Assembly: GCA_965243105.1 (NCBI GenBank)
Contig: CBDEUC010000003.1
Location: 1,116,001 to 1,180,000, forward strand
Length of the DNA: 64,000 nucleotides
DNA from: WLWS01 sp965243105
GTDB lineage: Bacteria > Pseudomonadota > Gammaproteobacteria > Eutrophobiales > Eutrophobiaceae
Direction: 5' to 3'
In this document: positions 16,790 through 25,324 of the stretch, one piece after another
Layout: every line of letters begins with the position of its first letter
Numbering within the stretch: the stretch's first letter is position 1
Notes under the pieces: generated by a model
Told to the model about the DNA's origin: nothing
Databases searched by the model: none
Seen by the model: only the letters and a program-made list of their open reading frames with translations
Program-made: the position numbers and the translations under genes

Positions 16790-17293
16790 TTATTCAGCCT
16801 GGCTGAGTAAATTAAAATTCACCGGCCAGAGTTTCTGCTCCTTGTCCGCAAACTCCTGCCACATCTTCGCGTAACTTTTGCCTGATACAGGATGACAGTC
16901 ATCGCCAGCGAGTTCAGATAGCGGGCGAAGAACAAAGGCAAAGCGAGAGACATCCTCGCGCGGGATTTGCAGGTCTTCCTCGTCAACCACCATGTCGTCG
17001 TACAGCAGGAGATCAAGATCCAGTGTCCGTGAAACATAACGCGGACCACCCCTGCTCCTGCCATAATCCGCCTCGATCTCATGCAGCGTATCCTGTAGCT
17101 GCCTGGGCGAAAGTTCTGTTTCGATACCAACCACGAGGTTAAAGAAATTGTCTCCTTCAAATCCTACTGAAGAGCTTTCATAAACTTTTGACGCCACCAC
17201 TGCCGAGAAGGACTTGCAAAGTGCCTTGAGTGCAGCACGTATATTTTCTTCGCGATCAATGTTACTCCCGACACCAATAAATGCTTTTGCCAT
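16790..17293 (-). CDS. folK: 2-amino-4-hydroxy-6-hydroxymethyldihydropteridine pyrophosphokinase
   Basis: A 167-residue HPPK that transfers pyrophosphate from ATP to 6-hydroxymethyl-dihydropterin in folate synthesis. 'AFIGVGSNIDREENIRAAL' is the N-terminal signature and 'SRTLDLDLLLYDDMVV' is the metal- and substrate-binding motif with paired Asp residues. 'LQIPREDVSRFAFVLRPL' follows as expected. Its start codon shares a base with the folB stop (TGATG), so the two consecutive folate genes are coupled. Confidence 0.96.
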   Translation of the reverse strand: MAKAFIGVGSNIDREENIRAALKALCKSFSAVVASKVYESSSVGFEGDNFFNLVVGIETELSPRQLQDTLHEIEADYGRSRGGPRYVSRTLDLDLLLYDDMVVDEEDLQIPREDVSRFAFVLRPLSELAGDDCHPVSGKSYAKMWQEFADKEQKLWPVNFNLLSQAE

Positions 17294-17649
17294 CAGCTCT
17301 TCTCACCCCGTTCAATAATGACACCAACATCACGCACTCCGCGAAGCGCACCCTGCTTGTTCAACTGCAAACGCACCCAGGGAATATCGAATTCCTCCAT
17401 GAGTATCTCGGTGATCTTTTCCGCCAGTGTTTCAACCAGCTCAAACTCGCTGTCACCGACGAAGCTAAACAGCCTCTTCGCCACGGCCTTGTAGTTAAGT
17501 GTGTCATCAATGGAATCAGATGCGGCAGCACGGCGAATATCGGTGCCCATCTGGATGTCCAGGATCACCGTCTGCTTTGTCTGGCGCTCCCAGTCATAGA
17601 TACCGATCACAGTGTCGATCCTGAGATCGTTAAGGTAAATAATGTCCAT
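17293..17649 (-). CDS. folB: Dihydroneopterin aldolase
   Basis: A 118-residue protein of normal FolB length. 'IIYLNDLRIDTVIGIYDWER' at the N terminus, 'DTLNYKAVAKRLFSFV' and 'ELVETLAEKITEILM' are FolB family blocks. 'WVRLQLNKQGALRGVRDVGV' includes the catalytic Lys region. It converts dihydroneopterin to 6-hydroxymethyl-dihydropterin, the substrate of the next gene product, FolK. It is divergent from plsY with 95 bases between starts, the same folB/plsY head-to-head order seen in many Gammaproteobacteria. Confidence 0.96.
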   Translation of the reverse strand: MDIIYLNDLRIDTVIGIYDWERQTKQTVILDIQMGTDIRRAAASDSIDDTLNYKAVAKRLFSFVGDSEFELVETLAEKITEILMEEFDIPWVRLQLNKQGALRGVRDVGVIIERGEKS

Positions 17650-17744
17650 AATTTCTAAAGAATTTATTGTCCATATTACATAAGCTAGGGTATATAAGGA
17701 TAGTGCAAAGCCCTCGCCGACAATAGGCCAACAGGAATCTGATC

Positions 17745-18365
17745 ATGATAAGCAGTGTGCTCGCCATCGTTGCATCCTACCTGACAGGCTCCATCGCCTC
17801 GGCAGTACTTGTATGCAAGATGCTCGGCAAGCCGGATCCGCGCAGCGAGGGTTCGCAAAACCCGGGCGCCACCAACGTGCTGAGGTTGCACGGAAAAAAG
17901 GCCGCCGCACTGACGCTGCTTGGAGACGCGTTAAAGGGTTTTCTCCCGGTGTTACTCATCGGGCTCTCGGGTGCAGCAGACCTGGTGGTCGGGCTGGCCG
18001 CACTGGCCGCTTTTCTTGGCCACCTTTTCCCGGTGTTTTTCCAGTTCAAGGGTGGCAAGGGCGTGGCCACTTTTGTCGGGGTACTGCTGGGTATGCACCT
18101 GGGCCTCGGCGCCTGCTTTGCACTGGTGTGGCTGTCACTGGCACTGGTGTTTCGCTATTCATCACTGGCTGCGCTCGGTGCAGCAGCCCTGGCACCGGTC
18201 TATACACTCTGGCTCAGCCCGTCATGGCCGCTGGTAGCCTGTAACACGGTCATGGCCGCGCTCTTGCTGTGGCGCCATCGCCCCAATATAAGGAAACTCC
18301 TGGCCGGGGAAGAGGACAGGATTCGACTCGGTCGAAAAAAAGATCCCGAAGCCAGCGAGGCCTGA
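17745..18365 (+). CDS. plsY: Glycerol-3-phosphate acyltransferase PlsY
   Basis: A 206-residue integral membrane acyltransferase that uses acyl-phosphate to acylate glycerol-3-phosphate, the first step of phospholipid synthesis. The three family motifs are visible: 'SEGSQNPGATNVLRLHGKK', 'LGHLFPVFFQFKGGKGVATF' and 'FRYSSLAALGAA'. Five hydrophobic segments fit the known topology. It is convergent with tsaD (25-base gap). The start ATG lies 95 bases from the folB start. Confidence 0.96.
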   Translation: MISSVLAIVASYLTGSIASAVLVCKMLGKPDPRSEGSQNPGATNVLRLHGKKAAALTLLGDALKGFLPVLLIGLSGAADLVVGLAALAAFLGHLFPVFFQFKGGKGVATFVGVLLGMHLGLGACFALVWLSLALVFRYSSLAALGAAALAPVYTLWLSPSWPLVACNTVMAALLLWRHRPNIRKLLAGEEDRIRLGRKKDPEASEA

Positions 18366-18390
18366 AAGCCCACGAGCACCTGGAACGGGC

Positions 18391-19398
18391 CTACTGCCCG
18401 GTGCCCAGCTCCCAGCGCGGGTAGGCAACAATACTCAGATCCTGGCTCATCCCTGCCTTGAGCCGCGTATAACCGGCATAGGCAATCATCGCACCGTTAT
18501 CGGTACAGAATTCAGGCCTGGGAAAATAGGCCCTGCCGCCCCGCTCTGCCATCATCTCGTGCAGGCCCTGGCGCAGTTGCTTGTTGGCACTGACGCCGCC
18601 CGCGGCGATCAGCCGGGTTAAACCAGTTTCCTCCAGCGCGCGACGACACTTGATAAGCAGCGTATCCACCACGGCTTCAACAAATGCCCGTGCAATATCC
18701 GCGTGGGTCTGCTCATCATCGTCGTTGTCCCTGACCGTGGTCAGTGCATGTGTTTTCAAACCGCTGAAGCTGAAATCAAGCCCGGGCCGGTCCGTCATGG
18801 GCCGTGGAAATTTAAACCGGTCCGGGCGTCCTTTTTCAGCCAGGGCAGAGATCGCCGCGCCACCCGGATAACCCAGGCCGAGCAGCTTGGCGGTTTTATC
18901 AAAAGCTTCGCCAGCGGCATCATCCAGTGACTCACCCAGGAGGACATAGTCTCCCGGTCCATTCACCTGCATCAGCTGTGTATGACCACCGGATACCAGC
19001 AGCGCCAGGAATGGCATCTCCGGCGCCTCATCCTCCAACATGGGCGCCAGCAGGTGGGCCTCCATGTGATGCACCTCCACCGCCGGTATGTTCCAGGCAT
19101 AGGCCAGGCTGCGTCCCACGGCAGCCCCCACCAGCAGTGCGCCTACCAGGCCGGGCCCGGCAGTGTAGGCGACGCCGTCGAGATCCTCGGCGCTGGCACC
19201 GGCCTCGCTAAACACCTCCTCGATAAGCGGCAGCACCCTCTGGATATGGTCCCGCGAAGCCAGCTCCGGCACCACGCCACCGTAGACCTGGTGCAGGTCC
19301 ACCTGGGAGTGAAGTGCATGGGCCAGCAGCCCCTTATCGGAGTCATACAGGGCGATGCCCGTCTCGTCACAGGATGTTTCTATACCAAGTACACGCAT
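18391..19398 (-). CDS. tsaD: tRNA N6-threonylcarbamoyladenosine transferase subunit
   Basis: A 335-residue ASKHA-fold protein that, with TsaB and TsaE, transfers threonylcarbamoyl to A37 of ANN-decoding tRNAs. The N terminus is 'MRVLGIETSCDETGIALYD'. The metal motif 'VEVHHMEAHLLAPML' and 'LIAAGGVSANKQLR' with 'YFPRPEFCTDNGAMIAYAG' are diagnostic. I start it at the ATG at 19398, which gives the standard N terminus; an upstream extension to 19461 would be atypical. Divergent from rpsU, as in E. coli and Pseudomonas. Confidence 0.97.
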   Translation of the reverse strand: MRVLGIETSCDETGIALYDSDKGLLAHALHSQVDLHQVYGGVVPELASRDHIQRVLPLIEEVFSEAGASAEDLDGVAYTAGPGLVGALLVGAAVGRSLAYAWNIPAVEVHHMEAHLLAPMLEDEAPEMPFLALLVSGGHTQLMQVNGPGDYVLLGESLDDAAGEAFDKTAKLLGLGYPGGAAISALAEKGRPDRFKFPRPMTDRPGLDFSFSGLKTHALTTVRDNDDDEQTHADIARAFVEAVVDTLLIKCRRALEETGLTRLIAAGGVSANKQLRQGLHEMMAERGGRAYFPRPEFCTDNGAMIAYAGYTRLKAGMSQDLSIVAYPRWELGTGQ

Positions 19399-19455
19399 AT
19401 TGGGCCCATAATTCGCTGTTTTTTGTTGTAATTTAGTCAAAAAAGCGCATTTTAC

Positions 19456-19483
19456 TTGCAATTGACCGGTTTACTAATAAAAT
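19456..19483 (+). promoter_or_regulatory. Candidate sigma-70 promoter for rpsU
   Basis: TTGCAA and TAAAAT are separated by 16 bases, about 50 bases upstream of the rpsU start. Placement between the divergent tsaD and rpsU genes is where a macromolecular-synthesis operon promoter is expected. This is a weak match by eye and could be coincidental. Confidence 0.35.
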
Positions 19484-19532
19484 CTCCGGCTCGCTGAGAA
19501 TCACCTGATAAAGAAATTCGGAATTAAGATTT

Positions 19533-19748
19533 ATGCCATCAATTAGAGTACGAGAAAACGAGCCTTTCGATATCGCTATTCGCCGCTTCAAGCGCGCCTG
19601 CGAAAAAGCCGGCACCCTGGCCGATGTACATCGCCGGGAATTCTACGAAAAACCGACCCAGGTTAGAAAACGCAAGGCTGCAGCAGCCGTAAAACGCCAG
19701 TTAAAGCGTCTTTCCAAGGAAAACCTTCGTCACACTCGCCTGTACTAG
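19533..19748 (+). CDS. rpsU: 30S ribosomal protein S21
   Basis: A 71-residue, strongly basic protein of exactly the usual size. 'MPSIRVRENEPFDIAIRRFKR' and 'CEKAGTLADVHRREFYEKPT' match gammaproteobacterial S21, ending in the Arg/Lys-rich tail. S21 helps base-pairing of the Shine-Dalgarno region at initiation. It is the first gene of the conserved rpsU-dnaG-rpoD cluster, here with yqeY between rpsU and dnaG. Confidence 0.98.
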   Translation: MPSIRVRENEPFDIAIRRFKRACEKAGTLADVHRREFYEKPTQVRKRKAAAAVKRQLKRLSKENLRHTRLY

Positions 19749-19786
19749 GCCGGCAGCTTTGCCGGTAAGCCGGTAGTTTCTTCAAA

Positions 19787-20233
19787 ATGTCAGAACTCAA
19801 GCAACGCATCAATGATGATGTCAAGTCGGCCATGCGTAACAAGGAAAAGGAGCAACTGGCCGTGCTTCGCCTTATCACCGCCGCGGTGAAACAAATCGAG
19901 GTTGACCAGCGTATAGAGCTGGATGATGCACAGATGCTTGGCGTGCTCGACAAGCTGGCCAAGCAGCATCGCGATTCCATCGAGCAGTACAGGAATGCCG
20001 GTCGCGACGACCTGGTTGAAAAAGAAGAGTACGAACTCTCCATTGTTTCCAACTACCTGCCCGAAGCGTTGAGCGAAGATGAAATCAACCAGCTCATCGA
20101 TGAAGCCATCAGTGCCACCGGCGCCGAGGGCATGAAGGACATGGGCAAGGTGATGGGCATTATCAAGTCAAAAGCTCAAGGCCGCGCCGACATGGGCGCA
20201 TTAAGTGCCTTAGTAAAAAACAAACTCTCTTAA
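19787..20233 (+). CDS. yqeY: GatB/YqeY-domain protein
   Basis: A 148-residue helical protein with 'LKQRINDDVKSAMRNKEKEQL' at the N terminus and 'EKEEYELSIVSNYLPEALSEDE' in the middle. It ends with the 'MGKVMGIIKSKAQGRADMG' tail, which resembles the tRNA-binding tail domain of GatB. YqeY proteins lie between rpsU and dnaG in many Proteobacteria; a tRNA-related or amidotransferase-associated role is suspected but unproven. It starts 38 bases after rpsU. Confidence 0.94.
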   Translation: MSELKQRINDDVKSAMRNKEKEQLAVLRLITAAVKQIEVDQRIELDDAQMLGVLDKLAKQHRDSIEQYRNAGRDDLVEKEEYELSIVSNYLPEALSEDEINQLIDEAISATGAEGMKDMGKVMGIIKSKAQGRADMGALSALVKNKLS

Positions 20234-20302
20234 ATTACCCTTGTAGTCTGACGTTCCAGCAACGGCCACCTCGAACTTATTTTCTGAGTTCAAAAATAGA
20301 GA

Positions 20303-20401
20303 TTTTTTCGTGCCAGCGCGAAAGCACCGCGCGCAGAACCGGAGTGTATAACTAATACATGAGGATTCGAGCACGGCGCTGACAATGCTGGCGCGGAAAA
20401 A
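20303..20401 (+). other. Long nested inverted repeat / candidate structured element upstream of dnaG
   Basis: About 99 bases that fold as one long imperfect hairpin. TTTTTTCGTGCCAGC pairs with GCTGGCGCGGAAAAA at the base, and AGCACCGCGC pairs with GCACGGCGCT in the middle with two mismatches. The apex has GTGTAT/ATACAT, with GGAG and GAGGA beside it. It ends about 38 bases before the dnaG start. It is not related in sequence to the four 64-base repeats. From memory, similar GGAGTGTA...TACATGAGGATT intergenic hairpins occur in other Gammaproteobacteria, but I cannot verify that here. Confidence 0.6.
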
Positions 20402-20438
20402 GGTCATTTTTGGACAATTGGGCAGTTATACTTTGGAA

Positions 20439-22175
20439 ATGGCTGGAAAAATCCCACAAAGTTTTATCGATGAGTTGCTGGCTCGTACAGACATTGTCGA
20501 GCTCATCGATGGCTTCGTGCCGCTAAAAAAAGCCGGCAAGGACTTCCAGGCCTGCTGCCCGTTTCACGATGAAAAGACCCCTTCGTTTACCGTCAGCCAG
20601 CCAAAACAGTTTTATCACTGCTTTGGCTGCGGCGCCAACGGCACTGCCATCAGCTTTCTCATGGAGTACAAGCACCTTGAGTTTCTCGATGCCATCGAGG
20701 AACTGGCCAACCGCAACGGCATGCCGGTACCAAGGGAAGCAGGGCAGGCAAAAACGGACAACCGGAGTGCCGAGCTTTATGAATTGATGGAACTGGTTGT
20801 GCGTTACTACTGCAACCAGTTGCGCGAACATCCCCAGGCCGGGCAGGTGGTGGAGTATCTTAAAAAGCGCGGTATCTCCGGCGAGGTGGCGCGTGATTTT
20901 GAACTGGGTTATGCACCGGCGGGCTGGGATAACCTGATAAAGGAGCTGGGCTCCTCCGAAGCCGGGCAGGAACGCCTGGGTCGAGCCGGGCTTGTCATCC
21001 AGCGTGAAGGTGGCGGATTTTACGATCGCTTTCGCGAGCGGCTCATGTTCCCCATCAGGGATCAAAGAGGCAGGGTCATCGGCTTTGGCGGACGCGTGTT
21101 AAAAGACGAGGACACGCCAAAGTACCTCAACTCACCGGAGACAGCGGTTTTTCACAAGGGACGGGAGCTTTACGGGCTTTACCAGGCGCGGCAAAGCCAG
21201 CGTGATCTCGAGCGCGTCTATGTTGTAGAGGGCTACATGGATGTGATTGCCCTGGCCCAGTTTGGCATCAGGAATGCCGTGGCCAGCCTCGGCACCGCGG
21301 CAACCCCCGAGCACCTGCAGCGCCTGTTTCGAAGCTGCCCGGAAATCGTGTTTTGCTTTGATGGCGACAATGCTGGAAAGAAGGCTGCAGCGCGCGCCAT
21401 GGAGACCTCGCTGGCTCTCATGGAAGACGGCCGCCGGGTATTTTTTCGCTTTCTACCCGAAGGCATGGACCCGGATGATTTTGTGCGTGACAGGGGCGCA
21501 CAAAGTTTTCTCGATAACTCTGACCTGATCCTGCTTTCCGACCACATGCTCAAGGTGGCGAAATCCGGCAATGACCTGTCCACGATAGAAGGACGCTCGG
21601 TGTTCATGAAGAACATGGAACCCATGCTGGCACAGCTACCTGAAGGCGTGTTCAGGCAGTTGATGCTGCAGCAGGTGGAAGAACTAACCGGTCTCAACAA
21701 GTCGAGTATTGCCGCCAAGCTGCCGGAAAAAGCCGCGCCGGCGAAAACCCGGGTGCCGCTGTTCAGAACCGAGGTGGCCGGTATGACAAGGATCAGCTGG
21801 GTTATCGCCCTGCTGCTCAGGCAACCTTCGCTGGCCACGCTGGTGGAAGAACCAACCAGCCTGAAAAAGTGCCAGGCCGCAGGCGTAGACACCCTGGTGG
21901 AGTTACTGGAAAGTATTCACGCGGCCCCCGAGATCAGCACGGCCCAGCTGCTGGAACGCTGGCGGGATAGCCGATTCAGTAAGCGTTTTCATGAACTTTC
22001 CTCCATGGAAGTCTTTGATAACGACAGTCTCGACCTGTCGCGGGAATTTCTTGACGCCATCCAGGGAATGCTGGAAGAAGCGGATTCACCCTTTCTCGAA
22101 GCACGCAATGTCAACCTGGCGGACGCCTCCGAAGAGCTCAAATCACGTCTCAGGAACCTTCAGAAAGGCAACTGA
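20439..22175 (+). CDS. dnaG: DNA primase
   Basis: A 578-residue primase that makes RNA primers at the replication fork. Domains in order: CHC2 zinc ribbon ('CPFHDEKTPSF' near residue 39, paired with 'YHCFGCGANG'), then the catalytic core with 'RFRERLMFPIRDQRGRVIGFGGR'. The TOPRIM acidic motifs 'VVEGYMDVIAL' and 'CFDGDNAGKKAA' follow, then a C-terminal helicase-binding region. I start it at the ATG at 20439, which gives the canonical 'MAGKIPQSFIDELLARTDIV' N terminus; the upstream ATG at 20385 lies inside the hairpin element. Confidence 0.97.
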   Translation: MAGKIPQSFIDELLARTDIVELIDGFVPLKKAGKDFQACCPFHDEKTPSFTVSQPKQFYHCFGCGANGTAISFLMEYKHLEFLDAIEELANRNGMPVPREAGQAKTDNRSAELYELMELVVRYYCNQLREHPQAGQVVEYLKKRGISGEVARDFELGYAPAGWDNLIKELGSSEAGQERLGRAGLVIQREGGGFYDRFRERLMFPIRDQRGRVIGFGGRVLKDEDTPKYLNSPETAVFHKGRELYGLYQARQSQRDLERVYVVEGYMDVIALAQFGIRNAVASLGTAATPEHLQRLFRSCPEIVFCFDGDNAGKKAAARAMETSLALMEDGRRVFFRFLPEGMDPDDFVRDRGAQSFLDNSDLILLSDHMLKVAKSGNDLSTIEGRSVFMKNMEPMLAQLPEGVFRQLMLQQVEELTGLNKSSIAAKLPEKAAPAKTRVPLFRTEVAGMTRISWVIALLLRQPSLATLVEEPTSLKKCQAAGVDTLVELLESIHAAPEISTAQLLERWRDSRFSKRFHELSSMEVFDNDSLDLSREFLDAIQGMLEEADSPFLEARNVNLADASEELKSRLRNLQKGN

Positions 22176-22200
22176 GTCTCACTAAAAAGACAAATCAAAC

Positions 22201-22230
22201 TTGGCATGTTGCAGGGCAATAGGCTATACT
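22201..22230 (+). promoter_or_regulatory. Candidate sigma-70 promoter upstream of rpoD
   Basis: TTGGCA and TATACT with an 18-base spacer, about 117 bases upstream of the rpoD ATG. This would allow rpoD to be expressed independently of rpsU and dnaG. Confidence 0.5.
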
Positions 22231-22283
22231 GATCGTTTATTTTTGCCTCGTGAAAAAGGCACATCAATCAATCACTTAACCAC

Positions 22284-22321
22284 TGCAGTTAGCACTATTA
22301 GTAACACTCATAGTGACTGCA
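22284..22321 (+). promoter_or_regulatory. Hairpin in the rpoD leader
   Basis: TGCAG and CACTAT pair with ATAGTG and CTGCA on the other side of an 11-base loop, making an interrupted 11-bp stem 25 bases before the rpoD ATG. It falls within the presumed 5' untranslated region. It may affect translation, but there is no direct evidence. Confidence 0.4.
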
Positions 22322-22346
22322 AGTTTTATACCAAGAGACACTCTAA

Positions 22347-24191
22347 ATGGAGCAACTCGCACAAACCCAGAATTCAGAGGACAAGCAGTCACGTCTGAAA
22401 TTATTGATAGCAAAGGGCAAGGAACAGGGCTTTCTTACCTACAGCGAAGTCAATGATCACCTGCCCGACGATATCGTCGACCCGGAGCAGATCGAAGACA
22501 TCATCAACATGATTAATGACATGGGCATCGAGGTGCATGAAACCGCACCCGATCGCGACATTGTCATGACCGACAGCACCATTGGTCCCGACGAAGATGC
22601 TGCAGCAGAAGCTGCCGCCGCTCTCGTTAGCGTTGAAAACGAATTTGGCCGCACCACAGACCCGGTCCGTATGTACATGCGTGAAATGGGCACGGTTGAT
22701 CTCCTAACCCGTGAAGGCGAGATCAAGATCGCCAAGCGCATAGAGAAAGGCATCAACCAGGTGCTCACGGCGCTTTCCCATTTGCCAGCAACCATCGAGT
22801 GGTTACTCGCTTCCCACGCCGAGGTCGAAGCTGAGAACATGAAGCTGAGTGATGTCATTGTCGGCTTCAGTGACAACGAAGAGTATCCTGACGCGGGAAT
22901 CGCGCCTGTTGAAACCGTCGCCAAGGATGAGTCGGATGACGATTCAGACGATGACGACGATTCTGATGATGAGCCAACCGGTCCGGATCCGGAAGAGGTG
23001 CGCGCTCACATCAAGGAAATAGATGTTCTCTATAACAAGTTGATGAAAGCCATCAAGCGTTATGGCAAAGATCACAAGCGCACCATGACGCTGCAGGAAC
23101 AGCTGACTGAGAAGTTCATGGAACTGAAGCTGTCTCCCAAGTTCATTGACAAGCTCACCGTTGGCGTTCGTCTTCTCATCGATCAAATTCGCAAGACGGA
23201 AAGAGACATCATGAAACTCTGCGTGAGAGACGCAAAGATGCCACGCAAGGATTTCATCACGTCTTTCCCGGGTAACGAGATAAATACGAACTGGATAAAC
23301 GGCATTGCAAGGAGCAAGAAGCCCTATGCCCCGGCGATAAAAGAGGTCAAGGAAGAAGTCGTCAAGCTGCAGAAAAAACTGGCGATCGCCTTTGATAACA
23401 GCACATTGAGTATCTCGGAAATAAAGGAAATCAATCGAAAGGTTTCCACCGGTGAAGCCAAGGCTCGACGTGCAAAGAAGGAAATGGTGGAAGCCAACCT
23501 TAGGCTGGTTATCTCTATTGCCAAGAAGTACACCAATCGCGGACTGCTGTTCCTGGATCTCATCCAGGAAGGCAACATTGGCCTGATGAAAGCCGTGGAC
23601 AAGTTTGAATACCGTCGCGGTTACAAGTTCTCCACCTATGCAACCTGGTGGATACGACAGGCAATCACGCGTTCAATCGCTGACCAGGCCCGTACCATTC
23701 GTATCCCGGTACACATGATCGAGACCATCAACAAGTTGAACCGTATTTCCAGGCAAATATTGCAGGAAATGGGTCGCGAACCGACGCCGGAAGAACTGGC
23801 TGAAAAGATGGAAATGCCAGAGGACAAGGTACGCAAGGTGCTGAAGATCGCCAAGGAACCCATTTCCATGGAAACACCCATTGGTGACGATGACGATTCG
23901 CATCTTGGCGACTTCATCGAAGATCTGAACACCCAGATGCCGTCCGATTCTGCCGGCTTTGAAGGGCTGCGTCGTGCCACCCACGATGCACTGGTTGGCC
24001 TGACGCCGCGTGAAGCAAAGGTATTGCGCATGCGTTTTGGTATCAACATGAACACCGACCACACGCTCGAGGAAGTCGGCAAGCAGTTCGATGTCACCAG
24101 GGAGCGTATTCGACAAATCGAAGCAAAGGCCCTGCGCAAGCTGCGCCATCCGAGCCGCTCCGAGCAGCTCAAGACCTTTCTCGATTCCTGA
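22347..24191 (+). CDS. rpoD: RNA polymerase primary sigma factor (sigma-70)
   Basis: A 614-residue housekeeping sigma factor. Region 1.1 is at the N terminus ('GKEQGFLTYSEVNDHLPDDI'), region 1.2 at 'DPVRMYMREMGTVDLLTREGE'. A non-conserved insert carries a very acidic stretch (about 193-213, mostly Asp/Ser). Regions 2.3-2.4 are at 'YKFSTYATWWIRQAITRSIA' (near 430) and region 3 follows. Region 4.2 is 'TLEEVGKQFDVTRERIRQIE' (near 571), ending 'SRSEQLKTFLDS'. The gap after dnaG holds its own promoter candidate and a leader hairpin. A strong terminator follows. Confidence 0.98.
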   Translation: MEQLAQTQNSEDKQSRLKLLIAKGKEQGFLTYSEVNDHLPDDIVDPEQIEDIINMINDMGIEVHETAPDRDIVMTDSTIGPDEDAAAEAAAALVSVENEFGRTTDPVRMYMREMGTVDLLTREGEIKIAKRIEKGINQVLTALSHLPATIEWLLASHAEVEAENMKLSDVIVGFSDNEEYPDAGIAPVETVAKDESDDDSDDDDDSDDEPTGPDPEEVRAHIKEIDVLYNKLMKAIKRYGKDHKRTMTLQEQLTEKFMELKLSPKFIDKLTVGVRLLIDQIRKTERDIMKLCVRDAKMPRKDFITSFPGNEINTNWINGIARSKKPYAPAIKEVKEEVVKLQKKLAIAFDNSTLSISEIKEINRKVSTGEAKARRAKKEMVEANLRLVISIAKKYTNRGLLFLDLIQEGNIGLMKAVDKFEYRRGYKFSTYATWWIRQAITRSIADQARTIRIPVHMIETINKLNRISRQILQEMGREPTPEELAEKMEMPEDKVRKVLKIAKEPISMETPIGDDDDSHLGDFIEDLNTQMPSDSAGFEGLRRATHDALVGLTPREAKVLRMRFGINMNTDHTLEEVGKQFDVTRERIRQIEAKALRKLRHPSRSEQLKTFLDS

Positions 24192-24205
24192 TATAGGCCT
24201 GTTTT

Positions 24206-24244
24206 AAAAAACCCCGGTTGCAGTACATGAGCCGGGGTTTTTTG
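24206..24244 (+). terminator. Rho-independent terminator after rpoD
   Basis: AAAAAACCCCGG and CCGGGGTTTTTT surround a 13-base loop, beginning about 15 bases after the rpoD stop: a GC-rich stem with a T-run. This closes the rpsU-yqeY-dnaG-rpoD operon. Confidence 0.92.
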
Positions 24245-24353
24245 CCTTCTGCCGTATTATTTTTCTGCACCGCGCCCACAGCCATTTTCTCGTAATTTCA
24301 TCCTGCTTGTGCAAAGATACTGCGATGACTGTCTTAAATAGGGGCACGCAGTA

Positions 24354-25307
24354 ATGACCTCATTCCCTGAACCGCCAAAAGATGATAGCGACATCGTCTA
24401 CCTGGAAAATACCGACAAGGATCTGCCACAGACACTGAATCCGAGTACCAGGTACGCCTATTTCAAGACCATTGCGAAAGGCGGTAAAGCGGTAGTGATG
24501 TCATGCAGGGATCTGCACTTATCAAGAACCGTCTGTTACAAGAAGCTGCTGCCCGAGTTTGCCGATGACCCAATTGAAAACACGCGCTTCCTGAGAGAGG
24601 CCCGCGTCAGTGCCATGCTTATGCACCCCGCCGTGGTACCCACCTACGAGCTGGGTCGCGAAAGCAATGGTCACTACTACTTCACCATGAAGCTGGTATT
24701 TGGTTATACCCTGCGCGAGGTGCTGGACTACCGCGAGCGCTATGATCTCAGGCAGTTGATCAACGTGCTGATTCCCGTGGCCCAGGCACTGGCCTATGCG
24801 CACAGCCACCGCGTCATCCACCGTGACGTTAAACCGGAAAATGTGCTGGTTGGTCGCTTTGGTGAAACCCTGCTGCTGGACTGGGGACTGGCGAAGGTGT
24901 GGAGCCCGGACACGGGAGATAGCGAAACGGGCGGACAGGCCAGCGTCGATGCTGGTGAAAAAGTCAGTAGCCTGAGTGACTCCGGTGACCTGCAGGGCAC
25001 GGTGACATACATGTCACCGGAACAGGTGCGCCGCGACCCGGGCATCGATTATCGCACCGACATTTTCAGCCTTGGCGTCATTCTCTACGAGATTCTCGCG
25101 GGTCGACCACCAACAACGGAAGAAACCATCAACGCGGTGTTTGAACAAATCCTGCACGAGGTGCCGGAGAGGCCTTCGAAAGTGGCAAAGCACCATGTTC
25201 CCCGCTTGCTGGAAGACATCGCTATGCAGTGCCTGGAAAAAGAACCGGGGAATCGTATTTCTGATTGCGAGCAGCTTGTACGCCTGCTGGAGGAAGACTG
25301 GTCCTGA
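24354..25307 (+). CDS. Soluble Ser/Thr protein kinase
   Basis: A 317-residue Hanks-type kinase with no transmembrane segment or sensor domain. The Gly-rich loop is weak ('IAKGGKAVVMSC'); the ATP-binding Lys is in 'VCYKKLLPE' (near residue 60). The catalytic loop is 'VIHRDVKPENVL' (near 155). The magnesium loop reads DWG rather than DFG ('LLLDWGLAKVW', near 176), a variant common in bacterial kinases of this type. 'GTVTYMSPEQVR' ends the activation segment. The acidic, Ser/Gly-rich loop between these (about 183-215) is long. Targets are unknown. It sits alone between rpoD and glnII. Confidence 0.87.
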   Translation: MTSFPEPPKDDSDIVYLENTDKDLPQTLNPSTRYAYFKTIAKGGKAVVMSCRDLHLSRTVCYKKLLPEFADDPIENTRFLREARVSAMLMHPAVVPTYELGRESNGHYYFTMKLVFGYTLREVLDYRERYDLRQLINVLIPVAQALAYAHSHRVIHRDVKPENVLVGRFGETLLLDWGLAKVWSPDTGDSETGGQASVDAGEKVSSLSDSGDLQGTVTYMSPEQVRRDPGIDYRTDIFSLGVILYEILAGRPPTTEETINAVFEQILHEVPERPSKVAKHHVPRLLEDIAMQCLEKEPGNRISDCEQLVRLLEEDWS

Positions 25308-25324
25308 TACCAGGATATTAGCAA

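Noticed and set aside
20385..20438. An upstream in-frame ATG extending DnaG by 18 residues
   Set aside because: It lies in the base-paired 3' arm of the hairpin element, and the canonical MAGKIPQ N terminus begins at 20439.
23636..24172. A 178-residue minus-strand ORF opposite rpoD
   Set aside because: It is a shadow of the highly conserved sigma-factor region; no independent start or coding signal.
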